A stretch of DNA of 9,614 bases from Myxococcales bacterium. GTDB taxonomy: Bacteria > Myxococcota_A > Polyangia > Polyangiales > Houyiibacteriaceae. Positions 1 to 4,656 of this stretch are shown here, piece after piece (the first letter of the stretch is position 1; every line of letters starts with the position of its first letter). A program made the position numbers and the translations under genes. The stretch covers positions 2,721,786 through 2,731,399 of the forward strand of contig CP070650.1 of assembly GCA_020354595.1 (NCBI GenBank), read 5' to 3'. A model generated the notes under the pieces. It saw nothing but the letters and a program-made list of their open reading frames with translations, did not search any database and had not been told where the DNA came from.

Positions 1-105
1 GTGGCCGGTGATTGGGGCTACATCGATGCTCGAAGGGCACACGTGATCGACGCAGAGCTCGATCAGATCTGCGCCATCACGTGGGTACTGAGCCGAGAAG
101 GCTAG
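1..105 (+). CDS. Four-helix-bundle (S23-type) protein, C-terminal fragment
   Basis: An open frame runs in from the left window edge and stops at TAG 103-105, so only the last 34 residues are present. The first codon read (GTG) is just the edge, not a claimed start. The family call comes from alignment with the complete neighbour on the other strand: 14 of 32 aligned C-terminal residues are identical, including GY, ID, LDQ, CA, W and LS at the same spacing. The family is a small all-helical bundle first known from proteins encoded in intervening sequences of 23S rRNA genes; its molecular role is poorly known. The stop overlaps the stop of the convergent paralog within the four bases CTAG (102-105). 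It is too short for its own domain to be judged, so the call rests on the paralog. Confidence 0.6.
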   Translation: MAGDWGYIDARRAHVIDAELDQICAITWVLSREG

Positions 106-428
106 CGACCCGAGAGCTTCCAAGACATCGCGCACACTTGGTCGAGCGCGGTGTCTATCTGTGAAACTCTCGAGCTGCTCACGTAGCCGTAGGCCACCGC
201 GAGCTCTAGCCCCGCGCGGACCTCCTTGGCCGACCCGCAGGCGCTGGCGAACCGGGCTTTCGAGGTTCCTGGATCGTTGCCTGAGCCTTCGGCGCAGTTG
301 AGAACGACGCTGTTCATCGCCTTGTGAATCTGGTCAAAGAGCGCCTTGTCCCGTTTGCGGACGACGGGCCTGAGCTCCCGCCACGCTGTGGCTGCCTGAA
401 GTGCCTTGTGCCGAACGATGAGTGCCAT
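102..428 (-). CDS. Four-helix-bundle protein (S23 / 23S rRNA intervening-sequence protein family)
   Basis: A complete 108-residue protein, close to the usual length of this family (about 115-125). The start is ATG at 428-426, with AGGAG 7 nt upstream on the minus strand (440-436). The family pattern is visible: an N-terminal helix with HKALQAATAWRELR, then a second helix ending in the hallmark NCAEGSGN (about residues 44-51; the family typically has SNIAEG), then ARFASACGSAKEVRAGLELAVAYGYV (about 59-84), and a last helix ending CAMSWKLSGR. No signal peptide or membrane segment is seen. Members occur inside rRNA intervening sequences and as free-standing chromosomal genes; no enzymatic activity is established. 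Here the gene is free-standing, lies tail to tail with a paralog, and its ribosome-binding site is buried in a long inverted repeat. The function is unknown; the family assignment is fairly sure. Confidence 0.85.
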   Translation of the reverse strand: MALIVRHKALQAATAWRELRPVVRKRDKALFDQIHKAMNSVVLNCAEGSGNDPGTSKARFASACGSAKEVRAGLELAVAYGYVSSSRVSQIDTALDQVCAMSWKLSGR

Positions 429-430
429 GA

Positions 431-499
431 GTGATCTCCTTTCCCGAGTGACTGGGCTTCACCCGCCCTGGAGCCCAGGCGCTCGGGAAAGGAGATCAC
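431..499. repeat. Long near-perfect inverted repeat (hairpin) holding two divergent Shine-Dalgarno sites
   Basis: Arms 431-448 (gtgatctcctttcccgag) and 482-499 (ctcgggaaaggagatcac) are exact reverse complements over 18 bp. The symmetry continues inward on the same axis: 450 pairs with 480, 452-458 (ctgggct) with 472-478 (agcccag), and 460-461 with 469-470. As plus-strand RNA this gives a 31-position stem with 28 Watson-Crick pairs, two G-U pairs, one mismatch and a 7-nt loop (462-468). Each arm contains AAAGGAGAT: the left one, on the minus strand, serves the four-helix-bundle gene starting at 428; the right one serves the small ORF starting at 501. No T-tract follows either arm, so an intrinsic terminator is unlikely. 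It could be an operator, a translation-blocking hairpin, or an inverted duplication of a 5' leader; these roles are inference. Confidence 0.85.
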
Positions 500-500
500 G

Positions 501-626
501 ATGACTCAAGTGGACCAGGACAGAGTCGCTGGCACTGACGCTGGCACTGGCACTGACACTGGCGCTGGCGCTGACGCTGACGCTGGCGCTGGCGCTGATG
601 CTGGCGCTGTCGGCCGCACGGTATGA
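501..626 (+). CDS. Small low-complexity ORF of alternating Gly/Asp-Ala/Thr residues (possible coding)
   Basis: ATG 501 lies 6 nt after AGGAG (490-494), and TGA is at 624-626, giving 41 residues. After a short start (MTQVDQDRVA) the protein is almost wholly (G or D)-(A or T) dipeptides, ending GAVGRTV. It has no recognisable domain, signal peptide or membrane segment. The good ribosome-binding site and uninterrupted frame argue for translation. The composition arises from a 6-bp DNA repeat, which would keep any frame open and tells little about selection. It ends one base before the stop of the convergent methyltransferase. It may equally be a by-product of the inverted repeat having copied a Shine-Dalgarno sequence, or the remnant of a lost gene. 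Confidence 0.35.
   Translation: MTQVDQDRVAGTDAGTGTDTGAGADADAGAGADAGAVGRTV
531..608. repeat. Degenerate 6-bp tandem repeat, 13 units
   Basis: Thirteen consecutive hexamers fit G-(G/A)-C-(A/G)-C-T: GGCACT, GACGCT, GGCACT, GGCACT, GACACT, GGCGCT twice, GACGCT twice, GGCGCT twice, GATGCT, GGCGCT. All differences between units are transitions, nearly all at unit positions 2 and 4, with a single C-to-T at position 3 in the unit at 597. The unit before it (525-530, GTCGCT) is a weaker match. The six-base period keeps reading frames open on both strands, which explains the repetitive spurious translations opposite it. Such an array is prone to slippage, so its copy number may vary between strains. 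Confidence 0.85.
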
Positions 627-1451
627 CTAAACCACCTCGGGCTCCCATCGCGCGAGCCGCTTTGCCATCGTGGCAATCGCCTCGGGATGCTCGTCGATGA
701 GAACGAAGCCGCGGCCGAGACGGGCAGCCGCCTCGCCCGTGGTCCCGCTCCCCGCGAAGAAGTCGAGCACGACATCCCCCGGCTCGGTGTGCACCTTGAC
801 AATCCGTTCTAGAACGCCGAGCGGCTTTTGCGTCGGGTACCCGGTTTTCTCTTTGCTGTTGGTGGGAACGATCGTGTGCCACCAGACGTCAGTCGGCGTC
901 TTTCCTCTCGCGGCCTTCTCTTTTCCGACCAGGCCGGGCGCCATGTATGGAATGCGATCCATCTCGTCGAACTGGAAGACGTAGCTTTTCGGGTCCATCA
1001 CGTACCAGAGGATCGTATCGTGCTTCGCCGGCCACCAGCGTTTCGGGCGGCCGCCAAAGTCGTATGCCCAGATGATCTCGTTGCGAAACCGCTCACGGCC
1101 GAGCAGGCGATCGAGTGCGACCTTGACGTAGTGAACCTCCCGATAGTCCAGGTGCACGAAGAGCGACCCATCCGGGGTGAGGCTCGGAAGCGCGGCGTCG
1201 ATCCGGCTGATGAGAAACGAAACGTAGTCATCGAAGGTGTCCTCGTAGGACGGGCTAGCGAGGCGCTCGACGTCGTAGCGGCGCCCGCCGAAGCCGGCTC
1301 TCTCTCCGTCGGCAGCCGCCCGCACCTGCATTCTCTCGCGTGACTGACTGCGACCGGTGTTGAACGGTGGATCGATGTAAATCAGCCTAGCGAACTCGCG
1401 GGGCAGCGTTTCGAGCACCTGCAAGTTGTCGCCCTGCACGATTCGCTTCAC
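627..1451 (-). CDS. Solitary beta-class site-specific DNA methyltransferase (probably N6-adenine)
   Basis: A 274-residue protein that transfers a methyl group from S-adenosylmethionine to a base within a DNA target. Catalytic motif IV is DPPFNTG (residues 27-33) near the N terminus, and the SAM-binding motif I is [10 protein letters not shown] (230-239) near the C terminus, preceded by [13 protein letters not shown] (205-217). This IV-then-I order defines the beta class shared with Type III Mod-like enzymes. The middle (about 120-200, with [11 protein letters not shown] and KHDTILWY) should hold target recognition. DPPF favours adenine over N4-cytosine, where SPP is usual; this is inference. 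The start is GTG at 1451-1449 without a clear Shine-Dalgarno. No restriction subunit or helicase is nearby, so it looks like an orphan methylase acting in regulation or protection, or a leftover of a restriction system. Both motifs are intact. The recognition sequence cannot be told from here. Confidence 0.88.
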   Translation of the reverse strand: MKRIVQGDNLQVLETLPREFARLIYIDPPFNTGRSQSRERMQVRAAADGERAGFGGRRYDVERLASPSYEDTFDDYVSFLISRIDAALPSLTPDGSLFVHLDYREVHYVKVALDRLLGRERFRNEIIWAYDFGGRPKRWWPAKHDTILWYVMDPKSYVFQFDEMDRIPYMAPGLVGKEKAARGKTPTDVWWHTIVPTNSKEKTGYPTQKPLGVLERIVKVHTEPGDVVLDFFAGSGTTGEAAARLGRGFVLIDEHPEAIATMAKRLARWEPEVV

Positions 1452-1501
1452 GCAGCCAAGCGTACCATCCGGTGTCGAACCCGCCCACTCGGCTGTCCCG
1501 C

Positions 1502-1530
1502 TTGCGGCCCGAAGAACGTCGCCCTACGCT
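1502..1530 (+). promoter_or_regulatory. Weak candidate promoter for the thiS operon
   Basis: TTGCGG (1502-1507) and TACGCT (1525-1530) lie 17 bp apart, each matching 3 of 6 sigma-70 consensus bases. Transcription would begin about 1537, making the thiS message nearly leaderless, which suits the lack of a Shine-Dalgarno before ATG 1539. The matches are poor and could be chance in GC-rich DNA. The 87-bp divergent spacer (1452-1538) shows no TPP-riboswitch landmark. Confidence 0.2.
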
Positions 1531-1538
1531 CCCGGCCG

Positions 1539-1739
1539 ATGCGTCTCGTGGTCAACGGTGAAGAACGACAGGTCGAATCGAGCATGACCGTCAAGCAGTT
1601 GCTTGCGACGCTCGGGCTCGCGGACACCTTGGTCGCCGTCGAGCGCAACGAAGAAGTCGTTCCACGGGCGCAGCATGAAAGCACCGAGCTCGAAGAAGGC
1701 GACCGGGTCGAAGTCGTTCACTTCGTAGGAGGGGGTTGA
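1539..1739 (+). CDS. thiS: Sulfur carrier protein ThiS
   Basis: A 66-residue ubiquitin-like protein of normal length that, as a C-terminal thiocarboxylate, delivers sulfur for the thiazole ring of thiamin in the cytoplasm. It starts [12 protein letters not shown] (beta-grasp first strand), contains [12 protein letters not shown] (about 33-44), and ends [14 protein letters not shown], the family's diagnostic Gly-Gly tail needed for adenylation and sulfur loading. The stop is immediately followed by the GTG start of thiG, so the two are surely co-transcribed. The activating enzyme ThiF is not in this window. The identification is firm. Confidence 0.95.
   Translation: MRLVVNGEERQVESSMTVKQLLATLGLADTLVAVERNEEVVPRAQHESTELEEGDRVEVVHFVGGG
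1727..1732 (+). promoter_or_regulatory. Shine-Dalgarno of thiG inside the ThiS C-terminal codons
   Basis: AGGAGG is followed after 7 nt by the GTG start of thiG at 1740. It overlaps the Val-Gly-Gly-Gly codons (gta gga ggg ggt) of ThiS, so the same bases encode the functional ThiS tail and recruit ribosomes for thiG. It decides the GTG start at 1740. Confidence 0.85.
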
Positions 1740-2537
1740 GTGTCCGAAGATGTGCTGAGGATCGGCGAGTTCGAGTTTCGCTCGCGTTTGTTCACCGGGA
1801 CGGGGAAGTACCCCGACCTCGACACCGCCACAGAGGCGCTCCGGGCGTCTGGCTGCGAGGTCGTCACCGTCGCGGTGCGCCGCGTCGACCTTCAAGCAAC
1901 GGGCACCGACTCGATCATGACCGTTCTTCGCGAAGGCAAGTACACGATCCTCCCGAACACGGCGGGTTGCTACACGGCGCAAGACGCGGTTCGGACCGCT
2001 CGCCTCGCGCGCGAGCTGCTCGACACGCCGCTGGTCAAACTCGAGGTGATCGGAGACGAGAAGACGCTGTTCCCGGACGTTCCGGCCACGCTCGAAGCCG
2101 CGAAGACCCTAGTGGATGACGGCTTCACCGTGCTCCCGTACTTCAATGACGACCCGGTAGCGGCCCGCCGCCTAGAGGACCTCGGGTGCGCCGCCGTCAT
2201 GCCTCTGGCCGCGCCGATTGGTAGCGGCCTGGGCGTCCGCAACCCCTTCAACATCGAGATCATCGTGAAGCACGCCAACGTGCCCGTCATCGTCGATGCG
2301 GGCGTAGGCACCGCCTCCGACGCGGCCATTGCAATGGAGCTCGGCATCGACGGTGTGCTGATGAACACGGCGATTGCCGGCGCCAGCGACCCCGTCCGCA
2401 TGGCGCGCGCCATGAAGGCAGCCGTCGAGGCCGGCCGCGACGCGTTCCTCGCTGGCCGCATCGACCGCAAGCTCTACGCGACCGCGTCCAGCCCACTACA
2501 AGGAGTGATCGGCTCCGACCACGACAGCCTCACGTAG
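1740..2537 (+). CDS. thiG: Thiazole synthase ThiG
   Basis: A 265-residue TIM-barrel enzyme that forms the thiazole phosphate of thiamin from 1-deoxy-D-xylulose 5-phosphate, dehydroglycine and ThiS thiocarboxylate. The length matches the family (about 255-265). Conserved blocks are visible in order: [12 protein letters not shown] (15-26), [11 protein letters not shown] (40-50), [11 protein letters not shown] (70-80), VKLEVIGD (99-106) with K100 as the expected Schiff-base lysine, [33 protein letters not shown], and [11 protein letters not shown]. Start GTG 1740 is set by AGGAGG (1727-1732) and by direct abutment to the thiS stop. The dehydroglycine-producing enzyme (ThiO or ThiH) is not seen in the window. 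Confidence 0.97.
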   Translation: MSEDVLRIGEFEFRSRLFTGTGKYPDLDTATEALRASGCEVVTVAVRRVDLQATGTDSIMTVLREGKYTILPNTAGCYTAQDAVRTARLARELLDTPLVKLEVIGDEKTLFPDVPATLEAAKTLVDDGFTVLPYFNDDPVAARRLEDLGCAAVMPLAAPIGSGLGVRNPFNIEIIVKHANVPVIVDAGVGTASDAAIAMELGIDGVLMNTAIAGASDPVRMARAMKAAVEAGRDAFLAGRIDRKLYATASSPLQGVIGSDHDSLT

Positions 2538-2541
2538 CCGC

Positions 2542-3177
2542 ATGTCGACGCGCCCGAGGCTCCCGAGGATCTGGATCATCACGGACCCGGCGCACCCCGA
2601 CGGTCCGGTCGCTCCAGTCATGCGCGCACTTCGGGGCTGCGCGCCGGGCATGGCCGGCGTACAGCTGAGAGCCCGACACGTCCCCGATCGCCAACTGGTC
2701 TCGTGGGGCCGCGAGCTCAGGCGCGTGACCCACGACCGAGACTGCCTCCTGACGATCAACCGACGGGCAGACGTCGCCGAGATCGTCGGGGCCGACGGCG
2801 TGCATCTGCCCGAGCGGGCACTCTCGGTTGAAGAGATTCGATACGGATGGCCGGACATGCCGCTCATTGGGGTTTCTCGACACGATCGCCAAGGTCTCGC
2901 GCGAGCGGAACGCGACGAAGCGACCTATGCCTTTCTCAGCCCCGTGTTCGCCGTTCCCGAGAAGAACGAACCGATGGGGATCGAGGGCTTCGAAGCAGCG
3001 ATCGCGCACGTCGGCATACCGACATACGCGCTCGGGGGCATCTCTTCCGGGGATACCGGGGCCCTGCTCCGGGCCGGCGCATTCGGAGTCGCAGTCCGGC
3101 GAGCGGTCTACGGCTCGGACGAACCCGCGGACGCCATACGGCGCTTCATCGAGGTCTTCGAGGAGAGCATGCGCTAA
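2542..3177 (+). CDS. tenI: ThiE/TenI-family protein, probably thiazole tautomerase TenI
   Basis: A 211-residue TIM-barrel protein starting 4 nt after the thiG stop, so part of the thiamin operon. Family landmarks are WIITDP (11-16), VQLRAR (40-45), INRRADVAEIVGADGVHLPE (72-91), IGVSRHD (109-115), SPVF (133-136) and LGGI (164-167). Genuine ThiE (thiamin phosphate synthase) normally has QLR-x-K, an Asn-Asp pair and a second Asp after GVHLGQ to bind substrate and Mg2+. Here these read QLRAR, N73-R74 and PER. The pattern N-x-R-x-D-x-A and VHLP followed by S-x-x-x-IR is instead like TenI, which aromatises the thiazole made by ThiG; H114 in GVSRHD is at the place of the TenI catalytic His. Automatic pipelines would probably call it thiamin phosphate synthase. 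Family sure, TenI versus ThiE less so. Confidence 0.8.
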   Translation: MSTRPRLPRIWIITDPAHPDGPVAPVMRALRGCAPGMAGVQLRARHVPDRQLVSWGRELRRVTHDRDCLLTINRRADVAEIVGADGVHLPERALSVEEIRYGWPDMPLIGVSRHDRQGLARAERDEATYAFLSPVFAVPEKNEPMGIEGFEAAIAHVGIPTYALGGISSGDTGALLRAGAFGVAVRRAVYGSDEPADAIRRFIEVFEESMR

Positions 3178-3263
3178 TCGGGGAACGTGAGCTCGGCCGG
3201 ATCGATCGGCAACACCCGCTCGACCTTGACAAGGCCCGCGGGAACGGGGATTAGCGAAGCATC
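3178..3263. other. 86-bp spacer between tenI and the signal-peptidase-like gene
   Basis: No terminator hairpin with a T-tract is seen. A TTGACA hexamer (3226-3231) matches the -35 consensus exactly, and 17 bp on lies GATTAG (3249-3254), only 3 of 6 to -10. A transcript from it would start about 3261, at the GTG 3264. The minus strand of the same stretch reads as a coding-like tail (see findings). Confidence 0.3.
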
Positions 3264-3890
3264 GTGGGTGCGGTTCGAAGCGGGCTCGGGTGCCTGTCGT
3301 GGGTCGGCGCGGGGATCATCGTCGTCGCGCTCGTCCTCAAAGTGATCTGGTTCGACATGGCGTCGGTGGGACACAACGGCATGGCGCCTACCCTGGTGCG
3401 AGGCGAGCGCGTGCTGATCAACAAGCGGGGCGAGCCCGAGCTCGGGTCGATCGCGGTGTGTCAGCACCCGACCGAGGTTGGCTGGGTGGTGGGTCGTGTC
3501 GCCGCAACGGAAGGCATGACGATCGACTCGTACGGCAGCGAGCTACGTATCGACGGCGAGCCGGTGCGATTGGACCGTCGGGGCCCCGCCACGTTCCACA
3601 ACCTCGACACGGATCGAACGCGCTCGCTCGTTTGGGGCGAGGAGCACTTCGGTCGAGGCAAGCACCTCATCTTCATGGAAGACGAGGGCCGTCATCTAGT
3701 CGACGAGACGGAGGTCCCCAGCGGGAAGCTCTACCTTCTCGGTGATTTCCGCGCGTACATGGGCCAGGACAGCCGCGCGTACGGCGTCGTAGATGCATCG
3801 ACCTGCCGGGGTACGATCGTCTTCCGAGTCACCCCTGCCGACGGTCTGCAGAGCGAGATCGCGCACGGGTACTTCCAGCCGATTCGATAG
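3264..3890 (+). CDS. Signal peptidase I (S26/LepB)-like membrane protein, catalytic dyad apparently lost
   Basis: 208 residues: one N-terminal membrane segment (about 13-30), then an outward-facing domain with the S26 boxes. Box B reads HNGMAPTLVRGERVL (37-51); canonical enzymes have GSMxPTLxxGDxxL, so the nucleophile Ser aligns with G39. In box D, GSIAVCQHP matches GDIVVFKYP, and VVGRVAATEG (75-84) sits where IKRVxGxPG carries the general-base Lys; that Lys aligns with G77. Box E is GDFRAYMGQDSRAYG (160-174) instead of GDNRxxSxDSRxxG. The fold-level motifs (PTL, DSR, GD) are kept while both dyad residues are gone, which suggests a non-catalytic homolog, perhaps a binding or scaffold protein. 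An in-frame stop at 3252-3254 makes GTG 3264 the first possible start; no strong Shine-Dalgarno is seen. Codon use resembles the neighbours. Confidence 0.85.
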   Translation: MGAVRSGLGCLSWVGAGIIVVALVLKVIWFDMASVGHNGMAPTLVRGERVLINKRGEPELGSIAVCQHPTEVGWVVGRVAATEGMTIDSYGSELRIDGEPVRLDRRGPATFHNLDTDRTRSLVWGEEHFGRGKHLIFMEDEGRHLVDETEVPSGKLYLLGDFRAYMGQDSRAYGVVDASTCRGTIVFRVTPADGLQSEIAHGYFQPIR

Positions 3891-3903
3891 TGTCGGTTCC
3901 GTA

Positions 3904-3931
3904 TTGCCTGGAGCGCGGTCCGGTCTATGCT
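3904..3931 (+). promoter_or_regulatory. Candidate sigma-70-type promoter for purQL
   Basis: TTGCCT (3904-3909) and TATGCT (3926-3931), each 4 of 6 to consensus, are separated by 16 bp in the 70-bp gap before purQ. Transcription would begin about 3938, leaving a leader of some 23 nt. No operator or guanine/PRPP-type riboswitch is recognisable. This is plausible but unproven. Confidence 0.35.
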
Positions 3932-3960
3932 CCGGCCGCCGAGGACACCCAAGCCATCCG

Positions 3961-4656
3961 ATGAGAGTCGCCGTCGTACAATTTCCAGGCTCCAACGCCG
4001 ACTGGGACGCGCTTCACACAGTGCGCGATGTGGTCGGCGCCGACGCTTGGTATGCCTTTCACAAGAACACCACGCTGGGTGACGCGGACGCCGTCGTGAT
4101 ACCGGGCGGTTTCTCCTACGGAGACTATCTCCGCGCGGGCGCGATCGCCGGGTTCAGCCCCATCGTGAGCTCGATTCGCGAGTTCGCAGAGCGCGGCGGC
4201 CCGATCTTGGGGATTTGCAACGGCTTTCAAATCCTGACCGAGATGGGGCTCCTGCCAGGAGCGCTGACGCGCAACGCGCATCTTCGCTTCGAGTGTCGGG
4301 ACATCCACTTGCGCGTCGAGAGCGAGGGGCCGTTCACCGACATGGGCCGGGGCACCGTACTTCGCCTGCCGATCGCGCATGCCGACGGCCGGTATCACAT
4401 CACCGAGGAGGGCCTCGCCGAGCTAGAGCGCCATGGGCAGGTTGCGTTTCGCTACTGCACGCTGAAGGGCCGCCCGCCGAACGGCAGCGACGCCAACCCC
4501 AACGGCTCGGTGAGCGACATCGCCGGCATCTACAATCGCGACAAGAACGTTCTCGGCATGATGCCGCACCCGGAGCGCGCCAGTGAGGACATTCTCGGCA
4601 ACGACGACGGGCTCACGCTCTTTCAATCGCTTCGGCGTCACTTGGGGCTTCAATGA
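3961..4656 (+). CDS. purQ: Phosphoribosylformylglycinamidine synthase, glutaminase subunit PurQ
   Basis: A 231-residue class-I glutamine amidotransferase that hydrolyses glutamine and passes ammonia to PurL for the fourth step of purine synthesis (FGAR to FGAM). The nucleophile is C86 in [13 protein letters not shown]; the His and Glu of the triad are H203 and E205 in MMPHPER. The oxyanion and entry loops [15 protein letters not shown] (49-63) are also present. The frame is open upstream to ATG 3793, but ATG 3961 gives [12 protein letters not shown], the conserved N terminus, and a length matching known PurQ (about 225-230). The gene overlaps purL by ATGA (4653-4656), implying translational coupling and a stoichiometric complex. 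The small bridging subunit PurS is not adjacent. Confidence 0.97.
   Translation: MRVAVVQFPGSNADWDALHTVRDVVGADAWYAFHKNTTLGDADAVVIPGGFSYGDYLRAGAIAGFSPIVSSIREFAERGGPILGICNGFQILTEMGLLPGALTRNAHLRFECRDIHLRVESEGPFTDMGRGTVLRLPIAHADGRYHITEEGLAELERHGQVAFRYCTLKGRPPNGSDANPNGSVSDIAGIYNRDKNVLGMMPHPERASEDILGNDDGLTLFQSLRRHLGLQ

Noticed and set aside
102..428. Avd subunit of a diversity-generating retroelement
   Set aside because: Avd has a similar four-helix fold, but no reverse transcriptase or template/variable repeat pair is visible, and the NCAEGSGN motif fits the S23 family better.
1..428. 23S rRNA intervening sequence
   Set aside because: No rRNA sequence was recognised around the four-helix-bundle genes.
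431..499. Bidirectional intrinsic terminator
   Set aside because: Neither arm is followed by a T-run, and the element sits between divergent starts rather than gene ends.
531..608. CRISPR array
   Set aside because: The units are 6 bp and directly adjacent with no spacers, and no cas gene is present.
496..882. Minus-strand 128-residue frame with a Gln-Arg repeat tail
   Set aside because: It is antisense-frame read-through of the methyltransferase and hexamer array; the repeat comes from the 6-bp period and there is no domain.
828..1343. Long plus-strand frame opposite the methyltransferase
   Set aside because: The minus-strand frame has full methyltransferase motifs; the plus-strand product has no recognisable pattern and is a GC-rich shadow.
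1452..1538. TPP riboswitch before thiS
   Set aside because: The spacer lacks CTGAGA and the partner stems. The one CTGAGA near 2664 lies inside tenI coding sequence.
3793..3960. In-frame extension of purQ to an upstream ATG, adding 56 residues
   Set aside because: It overlaps the end of the signal-peptidase-like gene, its composition is Arg/Ser-rich, and the conserved PurQ N terminus begins at 3961.
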